This document shows positions 26,193 through 35,169 of a DNA stretch of 52,367 nucleotides, in pieces (positions within the stretch are counted from its first letter, which is position 1; each line of letters opens with the position of its first letter). The DNA comes from Bacteroidota bacterium. Lineage in GTDB: Bacteria; Bacteroidota; Bacteroidia; Chitinophagales; Chitinophagaceae. The position numbers and the translations under genes are program-made. The notes under the pieces were generated by a model, which made no database searches, was not told where the DNA came from, and saw only the letters and a program-made list of their open reading frames with translations. The stretch lies in contig JAUZOE010000027.1 of NCBI GenBank assembly GCA_030706605.1, positions 1 to 52,367 on the forward strand, read 5' to 3'.

Positions 26193-27239
26193 TTATTGAG
26201 TACTATCTCCTACGGAAGATCGTCTTGCTATTATCAAGCTATCTAACGCTTTTTGGTAGGCTTTTGCATACACAAGATGTTCCCGGTAGGATGTTGCAAA
26301 TTCTGAATATCCTGAAAAGTCTGCCCGTGCCACAAAAAATAAAAAATTGGTATCAGGAGAATCCAGCACCGCATCAATTGTTTTAATAGAAGGAGTGCAT
26401 ATAGGGCCCGGAGGTAGTCCCGAATTAAGATAAGTATTATAGGGAGATACAAACCTGAGGTATTTTTGATAAATCCTTTTGAGCCCAAAATCTTTCATAG
26501 CAAATTTTATGGTTGGATCAGCAGCCATTTTCATACCTTTTCGAATCCGGTTAATATAAACACTAGCTATCTTTCCTTTATCATCTTGCTTATTGGTTTC
26601 TTCTTCTACTATAGATGCTAAAATATAAATCTCTTTCGGAGTCATATTAAGATGCTGTGCTTTACCTAATCTATCTTTATTCCAAAACTTCAGGGTTTCA
26701 TTATGTAATTTTTTAAAAACAGTTTGAATGGGCGTAGTCCATGTATAATTATAGGTATTGGGAATAATATCAGTCATCACGGTGTTGGTATCTACATCAA
26801 ATTGGAGAAGGGAATCATTGTTGTTTAAAAAATGAATCACCGTGACCGAATCAGTTTCAAAATAATTGGCGATTTTTTTTGCCAGGTCTTCTTTAGTTCG
26901 CAGTTTAGTAATCACTAAATTGACCGGTACCTGTTTGCCTGACCTGAGCATTTTCAAGAGATGATACATGCTCATATTATTAGAAATCTTATATTTTCCT
27001 GGCTTAATGTTTTTAGGGTAATCAATTGATTTAGCGATTTTATCAAATACAAAATAATTGCCCATAAATCCATTGGTATTTAAGCTATCTTTTACCTGTT
27101 GATAAGAACTTCCAGTCTTAATATAGAGAAATCTATGTTCGGGATTTTGAATAGTAGGACCAAAAATTTTCCAACTATAATAAAAAGCCACTAGTACAAT
27201 AGCAACAAGAATGAATAAAATGATTTTTTTGATTTGCAT
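26193..27239 (-). CDS. mltG: Endolytic transglycosylase MltG
   Basis: A 348-residue protein with one N-terminal membrane helix (about 5-21) and a periplasmic YceG/MltG domain. The catalytic glutamate is likely Glu212 in ILASIVEEET; YINRIRKGMKMAADPT and SPYNTYLNSGLPPGPI are strongly conserved family segments. MltG cuts nascent peptidoglycan strands, setting chain length during elongation. It lies downstream of the secG terminator, so it probably has its own promoter in the 109-base gap, although none was clear. Confidence 0.94.
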   Translation of the reverse strand: MQIKKIILFILVAIVLVAFYYSWKIFGPTIQNPEHRFLYIKTGSSYQQVKDSLNTNGFMGNYFVFDKIAKSIDYPKNIKPGKYKISNNMSMYHLLKMLRSGKQVPVNLVITKLRTKEDLAKKIANYFETDSVTVIHFLNNNDSLLQFDVDTNTVMTDIIPNTYNYTWTTPIQTVFKKLHNETLKFWNKDRLGKAQHLNMTPKEIYILASIVEEETNKQDDKGKIASVYINRIRKGMKMAADPTIKFAMKDFGLKRIYQKYLRFVSPYNTYLNSGLPPGPICTPSIKTIDAVLDSPDTNFLFFVARADFSGYSEFATSYREHLVYAKAYQKALDSLIIARRSSVGDSTQ

Positions 27240-27300
27240 GCCTAAACTTTACAACAAAAAATGAGCCTTGTTTCTATAAGTAAATAATAATCAATTTAAT

Positions 27301-27328
27301 AAAAAACCCTGTCTTTGTATAGACAGGG
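27301..27328 (-). terminator. Intrinsic terminator after secG
   Basis: On the minus strand, CCCTGTCT, loop ATACAA and AGACAGGG form a perfect 8-bp stem followed by six T (forward AAAAAA at 27301-27306). It closes the sigma-54-activator to secG operon. Confidence 0.85.
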
Positions 27329-27348
27329 CATACCATATTTTGAATAAT

Positions 27349-27705
27349 TTATTTCTGTGGTGCCGGTGCCTGTGGTTGTGGAGTTGTTGGCAAAGGTGCT
27401 GTATTATTGTTTTGTGGTGCCAAGGGAGTACCAACAGGAGTTTCATTTATTAAATTGTCTCTTGAATTAGTACCACCTGTTTTAGGGATAAATAATGCAG
27501 AAGCAAGACAAAGCACTCCTATGATTCCTGCAAAAAGCCAGGTTCCTTTTTCAAGGATATCAGTGGTTTGTTTTACTCCCATCAGTTGATTCCCAAAACC
27601 ACCTAATGATGAAGTCAATCCGCCTCCTTTTGGGTTTTGAATAAGAATAATAATTCCTAAAATAATAGAAGAAATAATGATTATAGTTCCGAAAATGATT
27701 AACAT
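27349..27705 (-). CDS. secG: Preprotein translocase subunit SecG
   Basis: A 118-residue SecG. First membrane helix at about 3-22, the conserved cytoplasmic NPKGGGL and GGFGNQLMG motif region (24-43), second helix at about 55-73, and a Bacteroidota-type low-complexity Pro/Gln/Asn tail to the end. SecG assists SecYE in protein export. It begins one base after the TPR-like gene stop, so it is translationally linked in the operon. Confidence 0.95.
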   Translation of the reverse strand: MLIIFGTIIIISSIILGIIILIQNPKGGGLTSSLGGFGNQLMGVKQTTDILEKGTWLFAGIIGVLCLASALFIPKTGGTNSRDNLINETPVGTPLAPQNNNTAPLPTTPQPQAPAPQK

Positions 27706-27706
27706 A

Positions 27707-28813
27707 TTATTGGTGTGTTTTTATACTTTCAATTTTGGCTGCAAAGTAAGCACTTTTAGAGGGATTCATCAAACTTAATTTATGGTACATTTCAACCGCC
27801 TTTTCAGTTTTATCCTGTTTGATAAGTACTTCTGCCATGGCTTCTGTAAGAATATGGGCATCTGTATTGGATTCTTCTGCAGAAGATTGAATTATTTTTT
27901 CGATTACTTCATTTTGTTCGGGTAATTTCCCGGGGTGCAGTTGTTTCATACTCTTCAGCCAGGCAGTAAAGCTTTTAACCTGATTGCCCAGCTTATCATT
28001 CAGTAATACTTCTTCTTTAATTTTTATGCCCTGAGATGCAAAATAATCTACTGTATGCAACGGTTCAAAAGCCAGCAACTCTTCTTCATTATTCGGTAAC
28101 GACTGAATACGGACATCTTCGGCTGAAGGTTTCAACGGAAGGTTTTCTTCTTTTGGTTTTGAATTTAAAAATTCTTCATCAGGGACATTTACAGAAATGT
28201 TATCATTTTGAAAAATTCCTTCAGCAATTTCTTCTTTTGGCTCAAATGCCAGCGGCTCTTCAGTAGTAGTTTCCATGGGAGCCGTGTTATGTTGTTGAGC
28301 AGTTTCCAATAATTCTTCTTTGGGCTCAGATGCAATGCGAGCTTCTCCGAATGATGTCATTAATTCCAATTCATTACCTGGTTGTAAATTTTCTGTTTTT
28401 TCATTTTCAGAAGAAGAAATAACGATTTGATCCTTAATAGCATCCGTATTTTTAGAAAGAGTTTCATCTAGACCAGACAATTCGGCTACAACATTTTTTA
28501 TTTCATTATTATCTTCGGGCATGCTTACATTGGCAGGTTCTATTTTGCTTTCAACGAAATTAGATGTCTTTTCATTATTATCAGAATCTGTTGAGGTCAA
28601 TTGAAATTGAAGCCAATTAGTATTATTAAAATATAATGCAGTTTTTTTTATCGATTTCTCAAAATCCGAATTGGTATTTTTTTTTAAATGATAAGAAAGT
28701 AAAAAATGAGAGAGAGCACTAACCGGATAATCGGCTAATAATTTTTCAAGTGAGTCATTATTATTTATATACCTGGTATAAAAAAGTTCGGCATAATTTG
28801 TTTCTGTATTCAT
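27707..28813 (-). CDS. Acidic protein with C-terminal TPR-like region
   Basis: A 368-residue soluble protein. The first ~50 residues are helical; residues 90-260 are a very acidic, low-complexity linker with repeated short phrases (for example EEPLAFEPKEEIAE and EELLAFEPLH); the last ~90 residues, including ILTEAMAEVLIKQDKTEKAV and MYHKLSLMNPSKSAYFAAKI, form at least one TPR-like helix pair. It sits between lptE (10 bases) and secG (1 base), so it is in the same operon. A scaffold or adaptor role is a guess; no enzyme motif is seen. Confidence 0.65.
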   Translation of the reverse strand: MNTETNYAELFYTRYINNNDSLEKLLADYPVSALSHFLLSYHLKKNTNSDFEKSIKKTALYFNNTNWLQFQLTSTDSDNNEKTSNFVESKIEPANVSMPEDNNEIKNVVAELSGLDETLSKNTDAIKDQIVISSSENEKTENLQPGNELELMTSFGEARIASEPKEELLETAQQHNTAPMETTTEEPLAFEPKEEIAEGIFQNDNISVNVPDEEFLNSKPKEENLPLKPSAEDVRIQSLPNNEEELLAFEPLHTVDYFASQGIKIKEEVLLNDKLGNQVKSFTAWLKSMKQLHPGKLPEQNEVIEKIIQSSAEESNTDAHILTEAMAEVLIKQDKTEKAVEMYHKLSLMNPSKSAYFAAKIESIKTHQ

Positions 28814-28823
28814 GAAAAATTGA

Positions 28824-29351
28824 TTACCAGTTTGAAAATATTCTATTAAAAATGGCTTCCGTTACATTTTTTACTATTTGATCACCTATAGAAGCTTCGG
28901 CCTGAGGAAGTGTTAATTGTGCAGAAAAATCGTAATTAGTAGTTATATCAGCATCAAAACTTTTCTTCGGATCAGGATCAACCGTATTTTTAAAAATCAG
29001 GTGAAAGGTAACATTTAAACGGTTGGTCCCGGCAGCCTGGTTGGCTACACCACTTGTAGTAACACTATAGTCTGAAACGTATCCACTGATGTCATAATTT
29101 GCATCATCATTATTAGTTTGCCTTAAACGGGTTTGCCCAATAATTTTTTGTTTTAAACTTTCGGTTAATTGGGGTGCCAGTTGAGGATTTACATATCGGG
29201 CTCTATTTTCAAAATAATTTACTCTGAAAGTTTTAATATCTGCAGGAATAGGAGCCGTATCTTTAAAAGAATATTTACAAGTGGCAAAGCTCATTGTAAA
29301 CATCAATAAGCCTAGTATTGCGGATAATCTCACCCGTTTTCTGATTCTCAT
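28824..29351 (-). CDS. LptE-family LPS-assembly lipoprotein
   Basis: A 175-residue protein with a basic N-terminus, hydrophobic signal and lipobox-like SFATC at 21-25 (Cys25 lipidated). The body matches Bacteroidota LptE: ADIKTFRVNYFENRA, LTESLKQKIIGQTRL and a C-terminal IVKNVTEAIFNRIFSNW. LptE plugs the LptD barrel for lipopolysaccharide insertion in the outer membrane. The lipobox has Phe rather than Leu at -3 region, so processing is likely but not certain. It is 23 bases after the sigma-54 activator gene. Confidence 0.88.
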   Translation of the reverse strand: MRIRKRVRLSAILGLLMFTMSFATCKYSFKDTAPIPADIKTFRVNYFENRARYVNPQLAPQLTESLKQKIIGQTRLRQTNNDDANYDISGYVSDYSVTTSGVANQAAGTNRLNVTFHLIFKNTVDPDPKKSFDADITTNYDFSAQLTLPQAEASIGDQIVKNVTEAIFNRIFSNW

Positions 29352-29374
29352 TATATTTTATTCATTATTCAGGA

Positions 29375-30610
29375 TTATTCATTGATATTATATTCTTTTA
29401 GCTTTCTATAAAGTGTACGCTCACTAATGCCAAGATCACTGGAAGCATCTCTTCTTTTCCCACGATGTTTTTTTAGTGCTTTTATGATCAGCCCCTTTTC
29501 TGCATCCATAATGCTTAAAGATTCTTCTATTTCCTGGTGTTCATCAATTTTATTATTATTAATGATTACAGGCTGATTGGCAGTTATGGCAGAATGCGGG
29601 TGATTATTTTCAAATTCATTTAGAAATTGATCATTTTGAAAATGCTGATTTTCATTAATCGAATTAGGATGCTGCATAGCTTCAAAAAACATTCTTTTTA
29701 ATTCAGTTACATCTTTCTTTACATCAAAAAATAATTTATAAAGAATCTCTCTTTCATTGGAAAATTCTTTTTGATCATTCCCGGATTGTGCATATGCTGC
29801 TGATGCAAGTACAGGTAACCTGGTAAAATTGGTATCAGGTAAAAATTTTCTTAATTCGCTTCCGCTAATTATTTTATCTTTTGAAAGAACTGAGATTTGT
29901 TCTGCCAGGTTTTTTAACTGGCGTACATTACCCGGCCATTGATAATTGATTAATACATTTTTTGCGTCATCATCCAGTTGTACAGGAGGTGATTTATAAC
30001 GCTCAGCAAAATCAACTGCAAATTTTCTGAACAACAATGGAATATCTTCTTTTCGGTCGCGTAATGGCGGAACTCTTATTGGTACAGTATTCAATCTATA
30101 ATACAGGTCTTCCCGAAACCGACCGCTATTCGTATATTCCAGTAAATCTTTATTAGTAGCGGCAATTACCCTTACATCAGTTTTTTGAACTTTGGACGAA
30201 CCCACCCGTATGTATTCTCCAGCTTCTAACACACGTAATAAACGGGCTTGCGTGCCTAATGGCAGTTCCCCTATCTCATCCAAAAAAATGGTCCCCCCGT
30301 TTACCGTTTCAAAGTATCCTTTACGACTGTCAACTGCCCCGGTAAATGAACCTTTTTCATGACCAAATAATTCCGAGTCGATTGTTCCTTCAGGGATAGC
30401 GCCACAGTTTACTGCTATGAACGGATTATGCTTACGTGCAGAAAGTGAATGAATAATATGTGAAAAGACTTCTTTTCCCACACCACTTTCTCCATTGATC
30501 AAGACACTTAAATCGGTATTGGCTACCTGAATAGCTACATCCAATGCATACACCAATGCAGGGGAAGACCCTATAATTCCAAACCTGTTTCTTATTGCTT
30601 GTTGATCCAT
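29375..30610 (-). CDS. Sigma-54-dependent transcriptional activator without receiver domain
   Basis: A 411-residue AAA+ activator. Walker A GESGVGKE (40-47), sigma-54 contact loop GSFTGA (87-92, versus usual GAFTGA), Walker B GGTIFLDEIGE (105-115) and FREDLYYRLN arginine-finger region are intact. The C-terminus ends in a Fis-type helix-turn-helix with GISERTLYRKLKEY. There is no N-terminal receiver, GAF or PAS domain, so its activity must be controlled by abundance, a partner or the ~100-residue linker (about 270-365). It starts an operon with lptE, a TPR-like gene and secG, from its own promoter at 30710-30739. The order is typical of Bacteroidota. Confidence 0.92.
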   Translation of the reverse strand: MDQQAIRNRFGIIGSSPALVYALDVAIQVANTDLSVLINGESGVGKEVFSHIIHSLSARKHNPFIAVNCGAIPEGTIDSELFGHEKGSFTGAVDSRKGYFETVNGGTIFLDEIGELPLGTQARLLRVLEAGEYIRVGSSKVQKTDVRVIAATNKDLLEYTNSGRFREDLYYRLNTVPIRVPPLRDRKEDIPLLFRKFAVDFAERYKSPPVQLDDDAKNVLINYQWPGNVRQLKNLAEQISVLSKDKIISGSELRKFLPDTNFTRLPVLASAAYAQSGNDQKEFSNEREILYKLFFDVKKDVTELKRMFFEAMQHPNSINENQHFQNDQFLNEFENNHPHSAITANQPVIINNNKIDEHQEIEESLSIMDAEKGLIIKALKKHRGKRRDASSDLGISERTLYRKLKEYNINE

Positions 30611-30709
30611 TAGTCTGCTAAAATTTTGGCAATCTTTTCATCTATGATAAAGATTTGTTTTTAATTATCATGGTACAATCCTATTAAGATCTCAATTTCT
30701 AATTCAAAT

Positions 30710-30739
30710 CAAATCTACAACAGAGACGCACTTATTCAA
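30710..30739 (-). promoter_or_regulatory. Promoter of the sigma-54 activator/lptE/secG operon
   Basis: On the minus strand, TTG (30737-30739), a 19-base spacer and TAGATTTG (30710-30717) match the -33/-7 pattern. The TTG lies at the 3' end of miaB. Start of transcription near 30704 gives a leader of about 95 bases. Confidence 0.6.
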
Positions 30740-32157
30740 TTTATTTTTATTTTTCCAATCAAAGTGCCGGCAGTACAGCTTTCTATTACCACTTCAGCAT
30801 AATCTCCTCTATGAAAATTTCCGCTTTTAGGGAATACAACCATTTTGTTATTATCACTTCTTCCTGCCCAATCAGCATCACTTTTTTTAGAATTTCCTTC
30901 TATTAAAACTTTTACTGTTTTTCCAATTTCTTTCTCCATACTTTTTAAAGAATGGATGCGATGCAAAGCTACTACTTCCTGTAATCTTCTTTTCTTTACT
31001 TCGAGGGGAACATCATCTTCAAATCTTCTTTCAGCAAGTGTTCCGGGGCGTTCAGAATAGAAATACATATAAGCCAAATCATACTCACAATACTCAAAAA
31101 GACTTAATGTTTGCTGGTGATCTTCTTCAGTTTCTGAGCAAAATCCGGTAATAGAATCTGTAGAAAGTCCACAACCAGGAAGTATTTCTCTGATCCTGTT
31201 GACTTTTGCTATGTACCACTCGCGAGTGTACGTCCGGTTCATTAATTGTAAAATCCTGGAACTTCCACTTTGAACAGGCAAGTGAATGTATTTGCAGATG
31301 TTTTCATATTTTTTTATGGTAAATAATACTTCATCTGTAATATCTTTTGGATGAGACGTTGAAAATCTCACCCTGAGTAAAGGAGAGATTAACGCTACTT
31401 TTTCTAAGAGATTGGCAAAAGATACTATTGATTCATCTTTTGAATTATACCATTGATAGCTATCCACATTTTGTCCTAATAAGGTCACTTCCCGATACCC
31501 TTCATTAAATAAATCGGTGCATTCTTTAATTACAGATGCCGCATCACGGCTACGCTCACGTCCACGGGTAAACGGAACCACACAAAAAGAACACATATTA
31601 TTGCATCCCCGCATAATACTTACAAATGAGGTTACGCCATTGCTGTTTAACCTTATGGGAGAAATATCCCCATATGTTTCTTCGCGACTTAGTAATACAT
31701 TTACTCCTTTTTGTCCACTTTCAGCTTCTTCGATCAAGCCTGGTAGTGTACGATAAGCATCTGGACCGACTACAATATCTACCAGTTTCTCCTCTTCAAT
31801 AAATTTTGATTTTAGCCTTTCGGCCATGCAACCCAAAACTCCCACCAACAATGCCGGATTGTATTTTTTTACTTTCCTGAATTCTGTCAGTCTTTTCCTT
31901 ACTGTAGCTTCAGCTTTTTCGCGTATGGAGCAGGTATTGATAAAAATCATATCCGCTTCTTCAAAATGGCGGGTAATTTCAAATCCCTTCCCCTGTAAAA
32001 TCGAAGCTACTACCTCGCTGTCTGCAAAATTCATTGCACATCCATAGCTTTCTATATAGAATTTCTTAGCGAATGAGTTGGAAGCAAATACCTTAGGAGC
32101 AAAAGCTTCGCCCTGCCTTGATTCATCATGTTTTTTATCTATTACAAAATCCAGCAT
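30736..32157 (-). CDS. miaB: tRNA (N6-isopentenyladenosine-37-C2)-methylthiotransferase
   Basis: A 473-residue MiaB of usual length. The N-terminal methylthiotransferase domain has cysteines at 40, 76 and 110; the radical SAM cluster is Cys185, Cys189 and Cys192 in [10 protein letters not shown]; a TRAM domain forms the last ~65 residues. It adds a methylthio group to i6A37 of tRNAs reading UNN codons, using two iron-sulfur clusters and SAM. A -7 element lies 23 bases before its ATG. The downstream operon has its own promoter inside the miaB 3' end. Confidence 0.95.
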   Translation of the reverse strand: MLDFVIDKKHDESRQGEAFAPKVFASNSFAKKFYIESYGCAMNFADSEVVASILQGKGFEITRHFEEADMIFINTCSIREKAEATVRKRLTEFRKVKKYNPALLVGVLGCMAERLKSKFIEEEKLVDIVVGPDAYRTLPGLIEEAESGQKGVNVLLSREETYGDISPIRLNSNGVTSFVSIMRGCNNMCSFCVVPFTRGRERSRDAASVIKECTDLFNEGYREVTLLGQNVDSYQWYNSKDESIVSFANLLEKVALISPLLRVRFSTSHPKDITDEVLFTIKKYENICKYIHLPVQSGSSRILQLMNRTYTREWYIAKVNRIREILPGCGLSTDSITGFCSETEEDHQQTLSLFEYCEYDLAYMYFYSERPGTLAERRFEDDVPLEVKKRRLQEVVALHRIHSLKSMEKEIGKTVKVLIEGNSKKSDADWAGRSDNNKMVVFPKSGNFHRGDYAEVVIESCTAGTLIGKIKIN

Positions 32158-32179
32158 TATTCAATTTTTTACAGGCCGA

Positions 32180-32187
32180 CAAAGATA
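32180..32187 (-). promoter_or_regulatory. -7 element of miaB
   Basis: Minus-strand TATCTTTG matches TAnnTTTG, 22 bases before the miaB start. No TTG at the -33 position. Confidence 0.4.
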
Positions 32188-32421
32188 ATAAATTAAAAAA
32201 TAGAGACACTATGGCAGAAAGTTAATAATATTTTGTGAACAGTCTTGCAGTAGAGAATATAAATTTCCCGTGAAAATATTCTTTTGATTTTTAAGTTACG
32301 CTTTTTTATCCTTAAATCATTAACCAGATGTTTTCTAACAGAAATATTGTAAAAGAAATTTCTTCCTTCCCCAATTCCTATTATAAAACAGGAAATATAA
32401 GATTGCGTAAAAAAAAAGAGA

Positions 32422-32937
32422 TTAAGGAGTAGGTGAAGAAGGAATTCTGGCCGCCAACCAGCTTTCTTTTACCGGAATTATCCAATTGTTGAGTAAATCT
32501 TTTTTTGTAAGAATGGTATTATTGAAATACAAAGTATCAGGGGTAATATCTTCATTCTCTATTGAATAATTAACCAGGGACAAGGGGAGCACATTTATTC
32601 TGTCTTTGACGATAAAAGCCAGTGACTGCCTTTCAAATAAAGAAACATTATAATCTTGTTCTATATTTTTAACCAATCTGACACTTGTGTCTGTGCTACA
32701 TCCACCAACTTTTATGTTGGTTTCATCTGCCATAAAAACGATAAAGCGACCAAAAAACAAATTGGCAAATCCCTTTACCAGACTACCATGACTATTCCAT
32801 TCTTTCGTAAAACCCTCAAGCACCCTCTCAATTTCCAAAGATTCATTAATTGAAAATGCCCTATTGCTTTGGTAAACCCATACCCTGGAGTTATTATCAA
32901 AATCTATGGGTATCTCATCTTGAAAATTAATGTTCAT
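32422..32937 (-). CDS. Conserved Bacteroidota protein of unknown function
   Basis: A 171-residue soluble protein without signal or membrane segments. It resembles a small Bacteroidota family sometimes mislabelled 'ABC transporter ATPase', although no Walker motif is present. Conserved-looking parts are SRVWVYQSNRAF (18-29), WNSHGSLVKGFANLFFGRF (48-66) with an aromatic-rich core, and GGCSTDTSVR (79-88). The last motif, with a lone Cys and several polar residues, could be a functional site. Standalone gene; function not known. Confidence 0.65.
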   Translation of the reverse strand: MNINFQDEIPIDFDNNSRVWVYQSNRAFSINESLEIERVLEGFTKEWNSHGSLVKGFANLFFGRFIVFMADETNIKVGGCSTDTSVRLVKNIEQDYNVSLFERQSLAFIVKDRINVLPLSLVNYSIENEDITPDTLYFNNTILTKKDLLNNWIIPVKESWLAARIPSSPTP

Positions 32938-33132
32938 GTAATAAAGTTAGTAAGGATATTTAAAAGAAAGAAGTTTTTGAATTAAAAAAAACTTAATTGT
33001 GCTTTATTAACATTTTACACATTTTGTTTTTAAGTTATTAGTATCAAACCCGAATTCCAATTTCTGAATGTCAACTCAGTAAAAAACCTAAGGCATTTCT
33101 GCCTGAAGTCATAAAATAAATAAAATATTTTT

Positions 33133-34203
33133 TTATACTGCCCGTCCTAATCTTTTTAAATACATCACGTGAGAGTAAATTGCATTAATCATTTTAGGAT
33201 ATTCAATATATTTAATTCCGTATTCTGAGCAGGTTCGCTTTATTATTTTGCTGATAGCCGGATAGTGTACGTGTGAAATTTTTGGAAATAAATGATGTTC
33301 TATCTGGAAATTTAATCCACCTACTAACCAGGAAATTAATTTATTGTTAGTTGCAAAATTGGCAGTTGTATTGATTTGATGTATAGCCCATTCATTTTCA
33401 ATTTTTCCGGTAATTTCGCCCGGCATTGGAAATTCAGTATGCTCTACCGTATGTGCCAATTGGAAAACAATACTGATCACTAACCCGGTGATCATGGTAA
33501 TGATCAAGAACCCAACTAACCATTTAGTGAACCCCAACAACATAATAGGCAATACTACAAACATGAAAGCATAAATTATTTTTGCAGCCCAAAAAGAAAT
33601 GTGTTCCCTTACCGTCATTTTCCTAAGAGGTACGCTTCCTATTTTTCGCTTAAAATACTTTTGATAGTCAGTCATGAATATCCAGATCAGGTGAAGCAGG
33701 GTATATAAAAACCAGAAATAATAGTGCTGAAATTTATGCATTTTTAACCTCTTCTGTGTAGTTGCAAATCTCATCCATGGACGGGCTTCTATATCATCAT
33801 CAATCCCATCAATATTAGTGTAAGTATGATGAATAATATTATGCTTCATATTCCACATAATGGCACTACCTCCCAAAAAATTCAAGGATGATCCCGCGAT
33901 TTTGTTAATAATTTTATACTTGCTAAAACTTCCATGTGCACCGTCGTGCATCACGTTAAAGCCTATTGTAGCCGTAAGAAAGCCAAATAAGACGCACTCA
34001 GGAAGTGCAATCCATACAACAGGCGTAAAAAATACTAAATGGATATAAATTAATACAAAACCAATAGTAAGCAATGCTCCTTTAAAAAGTAATGAAAAAT
34101 TTCCTGTCATTGGTCTCTTATGATCAATGAAATACTGATTAACACGTTTTTTTAATTCGATATGAAAATCACCTTTCCCCTGCATAAATTTTGGTGTGGC
34201 CAT
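33133..34203 (-). CDS. Membrane fatty-acid desaturase (acyl-CoA/front-end-like)
   Basis: A 356-residue desaturase with the three histidine boxes of the di-iron family: HDGAH (86-90), HNIIHH (121-126) and QIEHH (300-304). The Gln in the third box is typical of delta-5/delta-6 and linoleoyl-CoA-type enzymes. Two pairs of hydrophobic segments flank the boxes (about 38-82 and 205-250). No fused cytochrome b5 domain is present, so electrons come from a separate carrier. It follows bshB1 by 55 bases on the same strand. Exact position of desaturation is unknown. Confidence 0.9.
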   Translation of the reverse strand: MATPKFMQGKGDFHIELKKRVNQYFIDHKRPMTGNFSLLFKGALLTIGFVLIYIHLVFFTPVVWIALPECVLFGFLTATIGFNVMHDGAHGSFSKYKIINKIAGSSLNFLGGSAIMWNMKHNIIHHTYTNIDGIDDDIEARPWMRFATTQKRLKMHKFQHYYFWFLYTLLHLIWIFMTDYQKYFKRKIGSVPLRKMTVREHISFWAAKIIYAFMFVVLPIMLLGFTKWLVGFLIITMITGLVISIVFQLAHTVEHTEFPMPGEITGKIENEWAIHQINTTANFATNNKLISWLVGGLNFQIEHHLFPKISHVHYPAISKIIKRTCSEYGIKYIEYPKMINAIYSHVMYLKRLGRAV

Positions 34204-34258
34204 TTGTATTGCTATTTAATTTGTTCTATAATTTATTGTTGTGCTTATCAAGCTTTTG

Positions 34259-34993
34259 TTAAGTAATATTCTGAATAAAGTCATTAAAAGAATGAAACCC
34301 AATCATTTTTTTAGAGATAAATCCTTCCGCATGTTTTACGCCAATCATTTTTCCAAACATTTTTGACCGGTTGATTATACTGTCCAAAAAATCCGGAGAA
34401 GAAATATAGGTTTGCGGTTCATTATCTTTTTCGCCCGGTATAAAAAACTGTGTTTTAAATGACTGTATAGAAGCCAATTTTTTATCAATAACATCAGTGA
34501 TATCAATAACAAACGAAGGCTGTAAATACATGTCCTGAATATAATTAAAAATATATTTAGGTTTCCAGATTTCCTGTCGGTTCTCTCCGTCAAAAGTTTC
34601 TATCTTTCTTAATCCTGACAGGAATGATGCGTCAGCAACCAATTTTGCGGCACGTCCATGATCAGGATGCCTGTCATCCAGCGCATTGCAAAAAATAATT
34701 TCCGGTTTATATTTTCTGAGCGTCGATATTATTTTTCGTTGGTTTTCCTCATCATTTTTAAAAAATCCATCCGCCATCTCAAGATTTTCTCTTACATCTA
34801 CTCCTAAAATACCAGCAGAAATTTCAGCTTCTTCTTTTCTTGTTGCCGCAGTACCCCGGGTACCTAATTCTCCACGGGTAAGATCGATAATGCCGACTTT
34901 TTTCCCATTCTTTTTTTCAACTAATAATGTTCCGGAACAACTCAATTCAATATCGTCTGGATGCACACCAAACGCCAAAATATCTACCTTCAT
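34259..34993 (-). CDS. bshB1: Bacillithiol biosynthesis deacetylase BshB1
   Basis: A 244-residue zinc-dependent LmbE-like deacetylase. HPDD (11-14) supplies zinc ligands and base, DLTRGELGTRGT (38-49) is characteristic of BshB1, and DDRHPDHGRAAK near 105-116 completes the site. It removes the acetyl group from GlcNAc-malate to give GlcN-malate in bacillithiol synthesis, the low-molecular-weight thiol of many Bacteroidota and Firmicutes. bshA and bshC are not in the window. A 32-bp palindrome lies 116 bases upstream of the start. Confidence 0.92.
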   Translation of the reverse strand: MKVDILAFGVHPDDIELSCSGTLLVEKKNGKKVGIIDLTRGELGTRGTAATRKEEAEISAGILGVDVRENLEMADGFFKNDEENQRKIISTLRKYKPEIIFCNALDDRHPDHGRAAKLVADASFLSGLRKIETFDGENRQEIWKPKYIFNYIQDMYLQPSFVIDITDVIDKKLASIQSFKTQFFIPGEKDNEPQTYISSPDFLDSIINRSKMFGKMIGVKHAEGFISKKMIGFHSFNDFIQNIT

Positions 34994-35108
34994 TGATTTT
35001 ATATAGGTTCTATAGTTGAAAAATTAAAAAATACGCAGTAAAGGTACGCTAAAAGGATGGCACTGAGAGTAGTTTTGTGATTTCGTATGAATCTAATAGT
35101 TTTAGATA

Positions 35109-35140
35109 TTGATTACTTATCAAAATTGATAAGTAATCAA
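35109..35140. repeat. Perfect 15-bp inverted repeat with 2-base centre
   Basis: TTGATTACTTATCAA (35109-35123), AA, TTGATAAGTAATCAA (35126-35140) form a perfect inverted repeat between the DUF4294 gene and bshB1. No T run follows on either strand, so it does not look like a normal terminator. A regulator-binding site is a reasonable guess. Confidence 0.6.
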
Positions 35141-35169
35141 GTAATACAATTTATACAACCTCTCACTTC

